Part shown: positions 1 to 11,003 of the stretch, one piece after another
Position numbering within the stretch: the stretch's first letter is position 1
Layout of the letters: each line of letters begins with the position of its first letter
Position numbers and translations under genes: made by a program
Assembly (NCBI RefSeq): GCF_001428895.1
Contig: NZ_LMJA01000033.1
Coordinates: 62,001-126,000, forward strand
Direction: 5' to 3'
Length of the DNA stretch: 64,000 nucleotides
Source: Mycobacterium sp. Root265
GTDB lineage: Bacteria > Actinomycetota > Actinomycetes > Mycobacteriales > Mycobacteriaceae
The notes under the pieces: model-generated
Seen by the model: the letters and a program-made list of their open reading frames with translations, nothing else
Told to the model about the DNA's origin: nothing
Database searches by the model: none

Positions 1-2277
1 CGGGTAGTCGCCATAGGTCCAATGCTCATCCAACGGGTGGCGCCCATAGTCAACGTCGATCTCGTCGTTGTCTAGACGATGCCACCCGTCGCCACGTTGC
101 GCATCGGAATGGAGCGGGTTCGAATGGCCGCCGACGTCTCCATCCGATGCCGCCGCCTCTGGTGCCGCGCCACTTACACCGGAAGAGTCAGAGGTCCCAG
201 AGTTACCTCCGTCATCCTTCGATTGTCCGCCGCCATCATTCGGCGGATGTCCAGTAGGCGCTTCGTTCTCGGGATCGCTCTGCTTCAGATCAGGTTCGGA
301 CAGCGATCCGTCACCGCTGGTGTGGTGCGGTGAACTGTCAGTGTTGGACGATCCACCTGTCGGACTCGATGCCCGATCGTCGGGTGACGGTCCGCCCGAC
401 CCACCACCGCTCGCGGAAGACCCGCCACCCGGACCATCCCCGCCGCCCGCAGGACCAGCCCCCGAAGGCGACTGGCTCGGCCCACTCGAGCCGGGAGAAT
501 CACCAGGCGAGCTCATCGACGGGGACAACGGCGCGCCGCCCGACGGCTTGCTGGGGCCGTCACCACCGCTCGAACTGGGCGAACCACCCGTCGGGACAGG
601 ACCGTTGGACGACGGACCCCCGCTGCTGCCGCTCGGACTCGGCGAGCCTCCCGTCGGCGCGGCACCGTTCGACGACGAACTACCCGGCCCAGCACCGCCT
701 CCGGACTGGCTCGGTCCCGAACCGTTGGTTGACGGCCCGGTCGGCGCAGGGCCGCCACCGGAGCCGGACCCCGGCGAGGTCGGCGATGTCGGGGTGGGGC
801 TCGACGGACCACCGCCTGGGCTGTTCGGTCCCAGCACCGAGCCTGGAATTCCGGGCGGCGGGGTGAACTCCGGGATGTTGGGCGCGGCAGGCGCATCGGG
901 AAGTTCGGGTGCATCCGGCACCCGGTTGCCACCCAGTCCCGGCAGACGGCCGAGCCCCTCCAGTCCCCCACCGTCGAGCAGACGACGGGTTGCGGCCAGT
1001 CCCTTCGCGACCGAACCGCCCTTGGCCAGCGCACCCCCGGGAATGAACAGCGATCCGATGTTGCCGAGAGCCTCACCGACGCCGCGTGCCGGATTGTCGC
1101 CGGTGATCTCATCCCAGGCGATGAACTCGCTGCCGGACTGAAGAAGGACGTCGTCGATCATCGTCGGATCCTTGGCGATCATGATCGCGGTGTCCGCCAG
1201 GCCCTTCCAGGTGTCGGGATCGGCGAGGGCCACGGTGCCCGAAACGAGGCCGATCACCGCGATCCCGAGGCCGGCCTGCAGGTCGGTGGAGATCTTGACG
1301 GCGTCGGCCAGCGCGTTGCCGACATCGTCGCCGAAAGCCCCCACCAGGACGGGTCTTATCCACTTCTGGAAAGAATCGGCTGCCTCGCCCAGCAAGGTCT
1401 GTAGCTCGGAGAGCAACCCGAGGACACCCTGAACCTGATTCTGGAAGTTCTCCAGCACATTGCCGACGTCTTCGGCGATCTCGCGCAGGACCTTGTCACC
1501 GTCGCCGCTGAGTAACCCGGTCACGGTGTCCCAGAGGCCGTCGAGCGACAGCCGGTCCAGCAGGTCGCGGATGGAGTCCTGGGTCTCCTGTACGCCCTTG
1601 GCGAAATCGCTTATGGTGGTGGCCATCTGGTCGCCGAAGCTGGCCAGGTTGGTCGCGCCGTCACCCAGATCCTTGAGGGCCTTGTTGATCTGCTCGACCT
1701 CGGGGATGTTCTGAGCCCCTGCAGCAGCGGCGGCCCCGGCCAGTGCGGGCTCGAACACTTTCAGACCCCGACCGATGTTGGCCCATTGCGCCGCAGTCAG
1801 ATTCATCATCGAGGCGTTGCCGGTGGGCCATGTCATTGCGGCCCCGAACAGTGGAATCATGTTCAGGAACGGCTGGATCATCCACCATTTCGACGGCGGA
1901 GGAACGATGCTTCCGTTGGGTGCGTAGGGCGCATCGCCCGCCGTGGTCTCCGCCTGCTCACCGCTGACACTGCCCGACGGTCCCGGCCCGCCGGCGGTCG
2001 ATGCGGCGTCGGCATTCTTGTAATTGAAGCCCGTCGCCTCCAGCAGCATGCCGACGCTCTTGAAGGCGTTGGCCAGCTGCGCCAGTTGCTTCCCGAATTC
2101 GTCGGCCTGGCGGCCGTAGGAGATCCCGAAGTTCAACCCTGCCGGATCCGTGCCGGACGCGATGCCGTCAGACAGTGTCTGCCCCATGGCGTCCGACAGC
2201 GCACCGAGTTGGGCGCCAAGAGAGCCGACCTGTTTCCCCGCATCGATGAGCGCCTGCGGTTCTACTTCAATCCGCAC
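1..2277 (-). CDS. cpnT: CpnT-like secreted toxin, partial (C-terminus beyond window)
   Basis: The frame is open from a GTG at 2277 to the left edge, so 759 residues are visible and the C-terminus is missing. Residues 1 to about 465 form a mostly helical N-terminal domain. About 466-725 is a Pro/Gly/Ser-rich linker that turns acidic and Ser-rich at its end. A new domain then starts with GDGWHRL and runs out of the window at DEHWTYGDYP, which resembles the opening of the TNT domain of M. tuberculosis CpnT (Rv3903c). In that family the N-terminal domain handles export and channel formation, and TNT hydrolyses NAD+ in host cells and is neutralised by the antitoxin IFT encoded next. Catalytic residues and any immunity gene are outside the window, so toxin activity is inferred. 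It starts 4 nt after esxE on the same strand, as in M. tuberculosis. A different C-terminal toxin on a CpnT-type stalk remains possible. Confidence 0.82.
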   Translation of the reverse strand, partial: MRIEVEPQALIDAGKQVGSLGAQLGALSDAMGQTLSDGIASGTDPAGLNFGISYGRQADEFGKQLAQLANAFKSVGMLLEATGFNYKNADAASTAGGPGPSGSVSGEQAETTAGDAPYAPNGSIVPPPSKWWMIQPFLNMIPLFGAAMTWPTGNASMMNLTAAQWANIGRGLKVFEPALAGAAAAAGAQNIPEVEQINKALKDLGDGATNLASFGDQMATTISDFAKGVQETQDSIRDLLDRLSLDGLWDTVTGLLSGDGDKVLREIAEDVGNVLENFQNQVQGVLGLLSELQTLLGEAADSFQKWIRPVLVGAFGDDVGNALADAVKISTDLQAGLGIAVIGLVSGTVALADPDTWKGLADTAIMIAKDPTMIDDVLLQSGSEFIAWDEITGDNPARGVGEALGNIGSLFIPGGALAKGGSVAKGLAATRRLLDGGGLEGLGRLPGLGGNRVPDAPELPDAPAAPNIPEFTPPPGIPGSVLGPNSPGGGPSSPTPTSPTSPGSGSGGGPAPTGPSTNGSGPSQSGGGAGPGSSSSNGAAPTGGSPSPSGSSGGPSSNGPVPTGGSPSSSGGDGPSKPSGGAPLSPSMSSPGDSPGSSGPSQSPSGAGPAGGGDGPGGGSSASGGGSGGPSPDDRASSPTGGSSNTDSSPHHTSGDGSLSEPDLKQSDPENEAPTGHPPNDGGGQSKDDGGNSGTSDSSGVSGAAPEAAASDGDVGGHSNPLHSDAQRGDGWHRLDNDEIDVDYGRHPLDEHWTYGDYP

Positions 2278-2281
2278 GCGA

Positions 2282-2572
2282 TCAGCCCGCCCACATCTTC
2301 TCGTTCTTGTCCACCGCGTCGGTGTAGTTCTTGTGCGCGTTTTCGGCGACCTTGCGCAGCGCCTCCAACGACGTCCTCATCTGCTCGGCGCCGTCCTCCC
2401 ACTGCTGCTGGGACTGCTGCTGAGTTTCGGACGCCTGCCCCTCCCAGTTGGCCCGCAGAGCGGCCATCGCCTGGTCGATCTCCTGCAGTACCTCGTCGAC
2501 CTCACGACCGAACTGCGCCATGTGATCGATGGCCCCCTGCAGCTGCGGGAAATCCACCACCAGCTTCGTCAT
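2282..2572 (-). CDS. esxE: EsxE-like WXG100 protein
   Basis: A 96-residue WXG100 protein: two predicted helices around W43-E-G45, no signal peptide, and a C-terminal segment KNYTDAVDKNEKMW close in pattern to the end of M. tuberculosis EsxE (Rv3904c). Family role: EsxE pairs with EsxF, and both are needed for CpnT secretion and membrane pore formation. The ATG shares one base with the stop of the upstream esxF-like gene (TGATG), and the toxin gene follows after 4 nt, so the three genes are probably one translationally coupled operon. Length is close to the usual 90-100 residues. A perfect YxxxD/E export motif is not obvious here; the partner carries it. Confidence 0.88.
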   Translation of the reverse strand: MTKLVVDFPQLQGAIDHMAQFGREVDEVLQEIDQAMAALRANWEGQASETQQQSQQQWEDGAEQMRTSLEALRKVAENAHKNYTDAVDKNEKMWAG

Positions 2573-3396
2573 CAGAGGCTCCTGCCTGGTGTTGCCTCCG
2601 GCCCGGACGTCCCGGCACCCTCACGGGGTGCCTCGACCGGTGCCGGACCCACCGGCGCCTCGCCGCCTTCCGCACCTGCGGGTGCGTCAGCGGGCTTCTC
2701 CGCGGACTCGGTCTCCTGGGCTTCCTGTGTCTGCTCGGCCTCCGCGGCGGCCGCCTGCGCCTGTTGCGCCACCTGGGTGGCCAGCTGCACCGCTTGTTGC
2801 GCGGCACCGGCGGCCATGGTCCCGGCCTGCATCAACCCGCCCGCCACCTGACCCGCAAACTGGGCGGGGATACCGGCGGCCTGCGACATCGGGGCCATCG
2901 CCGGGCCGAGATTCATCTGATCCGCCAGACCGGACGGTGAGTCCGTCGGACCGCCGGTCTCACCGCCGCCGCCGCCGACGTTCTGCTCAGCACCGGAATC
3001 CCCCGAGGCAGGAGCGGTTACTCCGGCCGGGGCGCCGCCAGCCGACGGGCTCGCACTTCCCCCACCGGTCCCCGCCCCGGAGCCGCCACCGCCCTGCATG
3101 GTCGACCCGAGCGCGCCGCCGGCCTGCTCATCGGCTGTCTCGTAGCTCTGGGCAGCCGCTTGCAGGGCATCCGACATGGTCTGCAGCGCGCGCACCACCT
3201 GGCCCGCGCCGTTGTGCCACTGTTCCCAGTACTTGTCGAAGGCCGTCGCCGCCTCGCCCTTCCAGCCGGACGCGAGCAGGTTGCTGGTCTCCAGATCGAC
3301 CGACGAAAGCCCATCCTGCAGACGTTGTCCCGCGCCCCGCAAACGGTCCGCTGCCAGGTGCAGCTCCGAGGTGACAACCTCGACCGACTCGCCCAT
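2572..3396 (-). CDS. esxF: EsxF-like WXG100 protein with long low-complexity tail
   Basis: Residues 1 to about 100 are a WXG100 domain with W45-K-G47 at the turn and Y85-E-T-A-D89, which fits the general type VII secretion signal YxxxD/E. The pattern WEQWHNGAG matches the same region of M. tuberculosis EsxF (Rv3905c). Unlike the 103-residue M. tuberculosis protein this one has 274 residues: after the WXG fold come a Gly/Ser/Ala-rich stretch, an Ala/Gln-rich helical segment (about 200-240) and a Pro/Glu/Ala-rich end. First gene of the esxF-esxE-cpnT operon, probably exported as a heterodimer with EsxE. The tail has no recognised domain; it could span the cell wall or contact the toxin stalk (inference). 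The start is the first ATG, preceded by a G-rich stretch usable as ribosome-binding site. Confidence 0.85.
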   Translation of the reverse strand: MGESVEVVTSELHLAADRLRGAGQRLQDGLSSVDLETSNLLASGWKGEAATAFDKYWEQWHNGAGQVVRALQTMSDALQAAAQSYETADEQAGGALGSTMQGGGGSGAGTGGGSASPSAGGAPAGVTAPASGDSGAEQNVGGGGGETGGPTDSPSGLADQMNLGPAMAPMSQAAGIPAQFAGQVAGGLMQAGTMAAGAAQQAVQLATQVAQQAQAAAAEAEQTQEAQETESAEKPADAPAGAEGGEAPVGPAPVEAPREGAGTSGPEATPGRSL

Positions 3397-3486
3397 CCGA
3401 CCCCCGAATTCGTAGCTTCTCTAGCACCCTAAGCCGGGTTCGGGGCCCCGACTTGCACCAATTCCGGGCGGCCGTTTTGGCCCTGA

Positions 3487-6014
<2,528 letters not shown>

Positions 6015-6087
6015 GCCTACCATCGTCTAACCAGCGACGGCAGATGTGTTGACCGATCTTCGGCGCAACTAGGACTATCTTTGGTAG

Positions 6088-6948
6088 ATGGCAGCACCGG
6101 CCCGACTCGCCCGCCACCGCGACGGCGTACCGGTCTACGCCTACGCCGTCGGACTCGACACGCCACCGGTATCGCTGATCCGTCTGCGGGCCGGAGAACT
6201 GCCCGAGTCCCGGCCGCATATCCACGACTTCCCAGCACTGACCTACTTCCCGGCTTGCGGCACCGTGTTCGTCGCGGCCGCCGGCGAAGCGGTCGACCCC
6301 ACCCGGGTGGGCTCCCGGTCCGACGCGACCGGGGTCTTCTTCGACCCCGCCGCACTCGGTGCCGGCGCCCGCTCACCCTGGCCGACCTGGCGAGCCCACC
6401 CGCTGTTGTTCCCGTTCCAGCATGAGCACCGCGGCGGCATGCTCGAACTGCAGGTGCCTGTCGACCGAAGACCGTTCTGGGACAATGCCATCGAGTCGAT
6501 CAGCACCGAACTCGGCACCCGCCGGGACGGCTACCGCCAGGCGGCACTGGCACATCTGACCCTGCTGCTGATTGACCTGGCCCGCCTCGCCGACGACGTC
6601 GTCGACGATCTGGCTGTGCGCGGCACGTCGGTGGTCGCTGAGGTCCTTGCTGTGATCGAGCGTCGTCTCGCCGAACCACTGTCGCTGCGCGAGGTGGCCG
6701 ATGAACTCGGCCTCACTCCCGGCCACCTGACCACCGTGGTGCGCCGACGCACCGGGCGCACGGTCGGGGACTGGATCCTCGACCGCAGGATGTCCGAGGC
6801 GCGGGTGCTGCTCGCCGAGACGGACCTGCCGATCTCAGAGGTCGCGCGCCGCGTCGGGGTCCCCGACCCCGGGTACTTCGCGCGACTGTTCGGCAGGGAA
6901 CACGGTGTGACGCCGCGCCGTTGGCGGGCCGGCGTCAGAACAGTGTGA
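6088..6948 (+). CDS. AraC/XylS-family transcriptional regulator
   Basis: 286 residues. The N-terminal half is a cupin-like sensor domain (about 1-160); the C-terminal 100 residues carry two helix-turn-helix motifs, the first around LSLREVADELGLTPGHLTTVVRRRTG and the second ending in ISEVARRVGVPDPGYFARLFGREHG, the classic AraC signature. Ligand unknown. A TATCTT hexamer at 6076-6081 ends 6 nt before the ATG with no ribosome-binding site, so the mRNA is probably leaderless. It is divergent from the methyltransferase, a plausible target (inference). The 3' end overlaps the convergent exonuclease gene by 14 nt. Confidence 0.9.
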   Translation: MAAPARLARHRDGVPVYAYAVGLDTPPVSLIRLRAGELPESRPHIHDFPALTYFPACGTVFVAAAGEAVDPTRVGSRSDATGVFFDPAALGAGARSPWPTWRAHPLLFPFQHEHRGGMLELQVPVDRRPFWDNAIESISTELGTRRDGYRQAALAHLTLLLIDLARLADDVVDDLAVRGTSVVAEVLAVIERRLAEPLSLREVADELGLTPGHLTTVVRRRTGRTVGDWILDRRMSEARVLLAETDLPISEVARRVGVPDPGYFARLFGREHGVTPRRWRAGVRTV

Positions 6949-7924
6949 ACTGGTCGCCGTCCCCGGTGGTGTCGGTGAACTCCTCGACATCGGTGCCACC
7001 GACGGCCTGCCCGATGAGCGCCATGAACTCGGCATCGCCCATCAGCGGGATGCCCTGCTCGACCGCCTGATAGCCCTTGCCCTGTTCTGGTGCGGGGTCA
7101 TTGCACACCACCAGGGAGGTCTGCTGATCGACGTTCTCCGCATAGGCCAGGCCGGCATCGATGATCCGCTCGATGACCTCTTCGTGGGTGTGCGTCATCT
7201 CCGCCGAGAGCGCGATGCGCATGCCCTGTACCAGGGGGCGTCCGGCGACGTAGAGCCCCGGGTTCAGGTGGTCGCAGGGCATCCGTGCCGCCAGCACCTT
7301 CAGCGGACGCAGCTCGTCGTGGGTGATCTGACCGTTGGGCCAGATCCGGCGGCTCACCGAGCGGATCGGCAGCCACGATTTGCGCTCCCGCGCCTGCACC
7401 AGCGCGGGCTTGAGGATCTGTGCGAGCACCAGGGCATCGTCGAGCGCATCGTGTGGGCGCAGCTGGGTGGCCCCCCAGTGCCGGGCCAACGTCTCCAGAC
7501 GCAGGTTCTCGGTACCCAGATTGAGCCTGCGGGCCAGTTCGACCGTGCACATGACGGTGTCGACCGGCAGTTGGGCGCCGACGAGTTCGGCCTCGGCGGC
7601 CAGGAACGCGTAGTCGAACGCGACATTGTGCGCGACCAGCGTCCGGCCGTGCAGCACCTCCATGAGCTGCGCTGCGATATCGCCGAACGTGGGCTGGCCC
7701 TCCAGCATCTCGGCGGTCAGGCCGTGCACATGGGTGGGGCCGGGGTCGACGCCGGGGTTCAGCAGGGAGGAGACGCTGTGCTCGACGCTGCCGTCGTCAC
7801 CGACAGCCAGTGCGGCAACGCTGACGACACGAGCCTGGCCCGGCCGGAACCCGGTCGTCTCCACATCCACGACGGCCCACCCGGCGCCCGCGTCGGCCGC
7901 CGGTCGGCCCCAGCACTGGCTCAT
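6935..7924 (-). CDS. dnaQ: DnaQ-like 3'-5' exonuclease with C-terminal BRCT-like domain
   Basis: The protein begins MSQCWGRPAAD and matches M. tuberculosis Rv3711c in order and sequence pattern. The DEDDh exonuclease domain covers about residues 15-185: ExoI VVDVETTGF, ExoII HNVAFDYAFL, ExoIII HDALDDALV. The C-terminal part (about 240-325) contains AGRPLVQGMRIALSAEM and SLVVCND, consistent with a BRCT fold as in DinG/DnaQ-type proteins of actinobacteria. Known family role: proofreading-type or repair exonuclease; in mycobacteria the main proofreading activity belongs to DnaE1 PHP, so this is likely an accessory exonuclease. A longer start at 7993 exists, but the ATG at 7924 fits the homologue. 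Confidence 0.88.
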   Translation of the reverse strand: MSQCWGRPAADAGAGWAVVDVETTGFRPGQARVVSVAALAVGDDGSVEHSVSSLLNPGVDPGPTHVHGLTAEMLEGQPTFGDIAAQLMEVLHGRTLVAHNVAFDYAFLAAEAELVGAQLPVDTVMCTVELARRLNLGTENLRLETLARHWGATQLRPHDALDDALVLAQILKPALVQARERKSWLPIRSVSRRIWPNGQITHDELRPLKVLAARMPCDHLNPGLYVAGRPLVQGMRIALSAEMTHTHEEVIERIIDAGLAYAENVDQQTSLVVCNDPAPEQGKGYQAVEQGIPLMGDAEFMALIGQAVGGTDVEEFTDTTGDGDQFTLF

Positions 7925-7989
7925 AACCCGAGGATGGCACGGTGGTCTGACAACACCGGATCGCAGCGGCGCGTGTCGGCCGCCGAATT

Positions 7990-8577
7990 TCACCGGGTGA
8001 AGACGCCGGCCGCCACCGCAGCCAGCGTGGCAGCGGCTGCGCGATCGGCATCGGCCCGGCGCAGTGGTGCCGTATCGGTCAGTAGGCGGTAGTACAAGGG
8101 CGCGGACAACTGCCGGATCACCTCGGCAGGGTCGGTTCCCGCCGGCGCCTGGCCGCGAGTGACGGCATCCGTGACGATCGGTGCCATCTCCTCGACGCGG
8201 ATCCGATAGAACCCCGCCAGCGCCTCCGCAGTGCGGACATCGCAGGTCCCGGCCGCAAGGATCGCCTTGAACAGGCTGCCCTGTCGACGGTCGGCCAGGG
8301 TCCGTTGGATGAGCCTGGCCACGCTCAGCAGATCCTCTTGGAGACTTCCCGTGTCGGGGCGGCGCTGCGAGGTTTCGGCCATGTCCACGAGCAGATCGTC
8401 GACGATGGCGCTCACTGTCCCCCAGCGCCGGTACACGGTGGACTTACCCACGCCCGCCCGCTCGGCCACCGCGGTCAACTCCAGTGCCACCAGGCCCGAC
8501 TCGATGAGTAGATCTGCGGCAGCGGTCAGCACGGCCGCGCGTACCGCTGCTGTCCGCCCGCCGGGCCGCGTCGTCAC
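7990..8577 (-). CDS. TetR-family transcriptional regulator
   Basis: 195 residues with an N-terminal helix-turn-helix (about 25-65: LTAVAERAGVGKSTVYRRWGTV), typical TetR/AcrR, and a C-terminal ligand domain of the TetR_C type seen with YRRWG proteins. GTG start at 8577. It is divergent from the aldo-keto reductase gene, and a palindrome lies between them at 8629-8644, so it most likely represses that gene and itself. The ligand is not predictable from sequence. Confidence 0.9.
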   Translation of the reverse strand: MTTRPGGRTAAVRAAVLTAAADLLIESGLVALELTAVAERAGVGKSTVYRRWGTVSAIVDDLLVDMAETSQRRPDTGSLQEDLLSVARLIQRTLADRRQGSLFKAILAAGTCDVRTAEALAGFYRIRVEEMAPIVTDAVTRGQAPAGTDPAEVIRQLSAPLYYRLLTDTAPLRRADADRAAAATLAAVAAGVFTR

Positions 8578-8628
8578 TCCTCGATCTTAACGGGACGGGA
8601 GTGTCTTTAAAGCCCATCTGATGCTAGC

Positions 8629-8644
8629 GTTCCTTAACAGGAAC
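8629..8644. promoter_or_regulatory. Candidate TetR operator between regulator and aldo-keto reductase
   Basis: GTTCC-TTAACA-GGAAC is an inverted repeat with perfect 5-bp arms in the 89-bp divergent intergenic region. It sits about 23 bp before the reductase start and 52 bp before the TetR start. The placement suits a repressor acting on both promoters. Binding is inferred. Confidence 0.5.
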
Positions 8645-8666
8645 ATCGTCCCCTTAAGGAGTGGAT

Positions 8667-9704
8667 ATGGAATACCGGAACGTCGGTGCATCAGGTCTGG
8701 TCGTATCCGAGTTGGCTTTCGGCGCTGCCACCTTCGGCGCGAGCGGCGAGTTCTTCGGCGCCTGGGCCGGTACCGACCTGCAGGAGGCCCGCACCATGGT
8801 GGACATGTGCCTGGACGCCGGGGTGACCCTGTTCGACACGGCCGACGTCTATTCCGACGGTGCCTCCGAGTCGGTACTCGGCGCCGCCTTGGAGGGGCGC
8901 CGCGATTCCGTACTCATCTCAACGAAAGCGGCGCTCCCCACCGGGGCGGGCCCGGACGACGCGGGCACCTCGCGGCGGCGTCTCATCACCGCCGTCGAGA
9001 AGGCGCTGCGCCGATTGCGCACCGATCGCATCGACCTGTTCCAGCTGCACGCCTACGACCGCGCGACGCCGATCGAGGAAGTAGCGCAGACACTCGATAC
9101 CCTTGTGACACAGGGCAAGATCCGCTACACCGGAGTATCCAACTTCGCGGGGTGGCAGCTGATGAAATCCCTGTCGGCCGCCGACGCCTTCGGGCGCGTG
9201 CGGTTCGTGGCACATCAGGTGTACTACTCGCTGATCGGCCGGGACTACGAGTGGGACCTCATGCCGCTCGGCCTCGACCAGGGCGTCGGCGCGATCGTGT
9301 GGAGCCCGCTGGGTTGGGGGCGGCTGACGGGGCGGATCAGGCGCGGCACCGAACTGCCGGCCGTGAGCCGACTGCATGCGACCGCCGCCGCCGGACCGCC
9401 GGTCGACGACGATGTGCTCTTCGCCGTCGTCGACGAGCTCGCAGTCATCGCCGAGGAGACCGGCCGATCGATTCCGCAGATCGCCCTCAACTGGTTGCTG
9501 CGCAGGCAGACCGTCGCGTCGGTGATTGTCGGCGCCCGCAACCCCGCTCAGCTGAGCGACAACCTGGGCGCCGTGGGCTGGTCTTTGAGCGAGGAGCAGA
9601 TGGCCAGGCTCGATGCCGTCAGCGCCCCGGTGCCGCCCTATCCGCACTTCCCCTACGTACGCCAGGCCGGGTTCGCGCAGCTGAACCCGCCGCTGTACGC
9701 CTGA
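8667..9704 (+). CDS. Aldo/keto reductase (Kv-beta-like)
   Basis: 345-residue NAD(P)H-dependent oxidoreductase of the AKR superfamily, (beta/alpha)8 barrel. Visible catalytic tetrad: D and Y in DTADVYSDG, K in ISTKAA, H in LFQLHAYDR. The NADP-binding end has IVGARNPAQLSDNLGA. The subtype resembles the YajO/YghZ, potassium-channel beta-subunit group that reduces small carbonyls. The ATG at 8667 is preferred over a GTG 6 nt upstream because AAGGAG at 8656-8661 is well spaced. It is probably induced when the divergent TetR releases the operator at 8629-8644, suggesting a detoxification role. Confidence 0.92.
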   Translation: MEYRNVGASGLVVSELAFGAATFGASGEFFGAWAGTDLQEARTMVDMCLDAGVTLFDTADVYSDGASESVLGAALEGRRDSVLISTKAALPTGAGPDDAGTSRRRLITAVEKALRRLRTDRIDLFQLHAYDRATPIEEVAQTLDTLVTQGKIRYTGVSNFAGWQLMKSLSAADAFGRVRFVAHQVYYSLIGRDYEWDLMPLGLDQGVGAIVWSPLGWGRLTGRIRRGTELPAVSRLHATAAAGPPVDDDVLFAVVDELAVIAEETGRSIPQIALNWLLRRQTVASVIVGARNPAQLSDNLGAVGWSLSEEQMARLDAVSAPVPPYPHFPYVRQAGFAQLNPPLYA

Positions 9705-9782
9705 GCAAGCTCGACGCGGTGGCGGACCCGGCAAGCAGCACCGGATCGCGGCACCGCGTGTCGGGCCCCTAAAATTCGCAGG

Positions 9783-11003
9783 ATGGTCACTCCTCGAGGC
9801 CGGCTGGCGCTGGGCGCCGGGGCCGCCGCACGCTGGGCCTCCCGGGTGACCGGCCGTGGCGCCGGGGCGATGATCGGCGGTCTGGTGGCGATGTCGATCG
9901 ACAAATCGATCCTGGGCCAGCTCGGCAAGAACCGACGCGCGGTGGTCGTGACCGGCACGAACGGTAAATCGACGACCACCAGGATGACGGCGGCTGCGCT
10001 GGCCACGCTGGGCCCGGTGGCCACCAATGCCGAGGGCGCCAATATGGACGCCGGGCTGGTGGCCGCGCTGGCAGGTGCCCGCCAGGCCGAGCTGGCCGCC
10101 CTGGAAGTCGACGAGATGCACGTCCCGCACGTCAGCGACGCCGTGTCTCCGGAGGTGGTCGTGCTGCTGAATCTGTCCCGCGATCAGCTCGATCGCGTCG
10201 GTGAAATCAATCACATCGAGCGCACGCTGCGCGCTGGGCTGGCCCGCCATCCCGACGCGGTGGTGATCGCCAACTGCGATGACGTCCTGATGACCTCGGC
10301 GGCCTACGACTGCCCGAACGTGGTGTGGGTGGCGGCCGGCGGCAGCTGGGCCGGGGACTCGGTGAGCTGTCCGCGCTCCGGAGAGATCATCGTCCGCGAC
10401 GGTAACCACTGGTACTCCACCGGCACAGATTTCAAGCGACCCACGCCGCAGTGGACCTACGACGACACCGATATCCATGGCCCCGAGGGCTTCACGCTGC
10501 CGATGACGCTCGCACTGCCGGGCGCGGTCAACCGCGGGAACGCCACCCAGGCCGTCGCCGCGGCGGTGGCCCTGGGCGCCGACCCGGCCGAGGCGGTGGC
10601 CGCCGTGTCGACCGTCGATGAGGTCGCGGGCCGGTACCGGACCGTCAAGGTCGGTGACCACACCGCGCGTCTGCTGCTGGCCAAGAATCCCGCCGGCTGG
10701 CAGGAGGCTTTGTCGATGATCGACAAAGACGCTGCGGGAGTGGTCATCTCGGTGAACGGCCAGGTCCCCGACGGGGAGGATCTGTCCTGGCTGTGGGATG
10801 TCGGGTTCGAGCATTTCGAGCGCACCCAGGTGGTGGCGGCAGGTGAGCGCGGTACCGACCTGGCGGTGCGCCTCGGTTATGCCGGTGTGGAGCACACTCT
10901 GGTGCATGACACCCTCGCCGCGATCGCGTCCTGCCCGCCCGGACATGTCGAGGTGATCGCCAACTACACGGCCTTCCTGCAACTGAACCGGAAGGTCTCA
11001 TGA
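9783..11003 (+). CDS. murT: Lipid II isoglutaminyl synthase, glutamate ligase subunit MurT
   Basis: With GatD, MurT amidates D-iso-glutamate of lipid II to D-iso-glutamine at the inner membrane face. The 406-residue Mur-ligase-like protein has the ATP loop TGTNGKST (58-65), the Mur central-domain pattern DEMHVP and LNLSRDQLDR, and the DUF1727 C-terminal domain (from about 310) that binds GatD. The cysteines of the zinc ribbon seen in some firmicute MurT proteins are reduced to scattered C residues (YDCP, SCPRSG). TAAAAT at 9770-9775 lies 7 nt before the ATG without a ribosome-binding site, so the transcript may be leaderless. ATGA overlap with gatD implies coupled translation. Equivalent to Rv3712. 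Confidence 0.95.
   Translation: MVTPRGRLALGAGAAARWASRVTGRGAGAMIGGLVAMSIDKSILGQLGKNRRAVVVTGTNGKSTTTRMTAAALATLGPVATNAEGANMDAGLVAALAGARQAELAALEVDEMHVPHVSDAVSPEVVVLLNLSRDQLDRVGEINHIERTLRAGLARHPDAVVIANCDDVLMTSAAYDCPNVVWVAAGGSWAGDSVSCPRSGEIIVRDGNHWYSTGTDFKRPTPQWTYDDTDIHGPEGFTLPMTLALPGAVNRGNATQAVAAAVALGADPAEAVAAVSTVDEVAGRYRTVKVGDHTARLLLAKNPAGWQEALSMIDKDAAGVVISVNGQVPDGEDLSWLWDVGFEHFERTQVVAAGERGTDLAVRLGYAGVEHTLVHDTLAAIASCPPGHVEVIANYTAFLQLNRKVS

Noticed and set aside
68-1141. Long plus-strand frame rich in proline and glycine
   Set aside because: Antisense shadow of the CpnT-like linker; repetitive composition keeps the opposite strand open, with no domain or ribosome-binding site.
8919-10982. 687-codon minus-strand frame across the aldo-keto reductase and murT
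   Set aside because: Opposite two well-supported genes; His/Gly/Arg-rich shadow composition and no recognisable motif.
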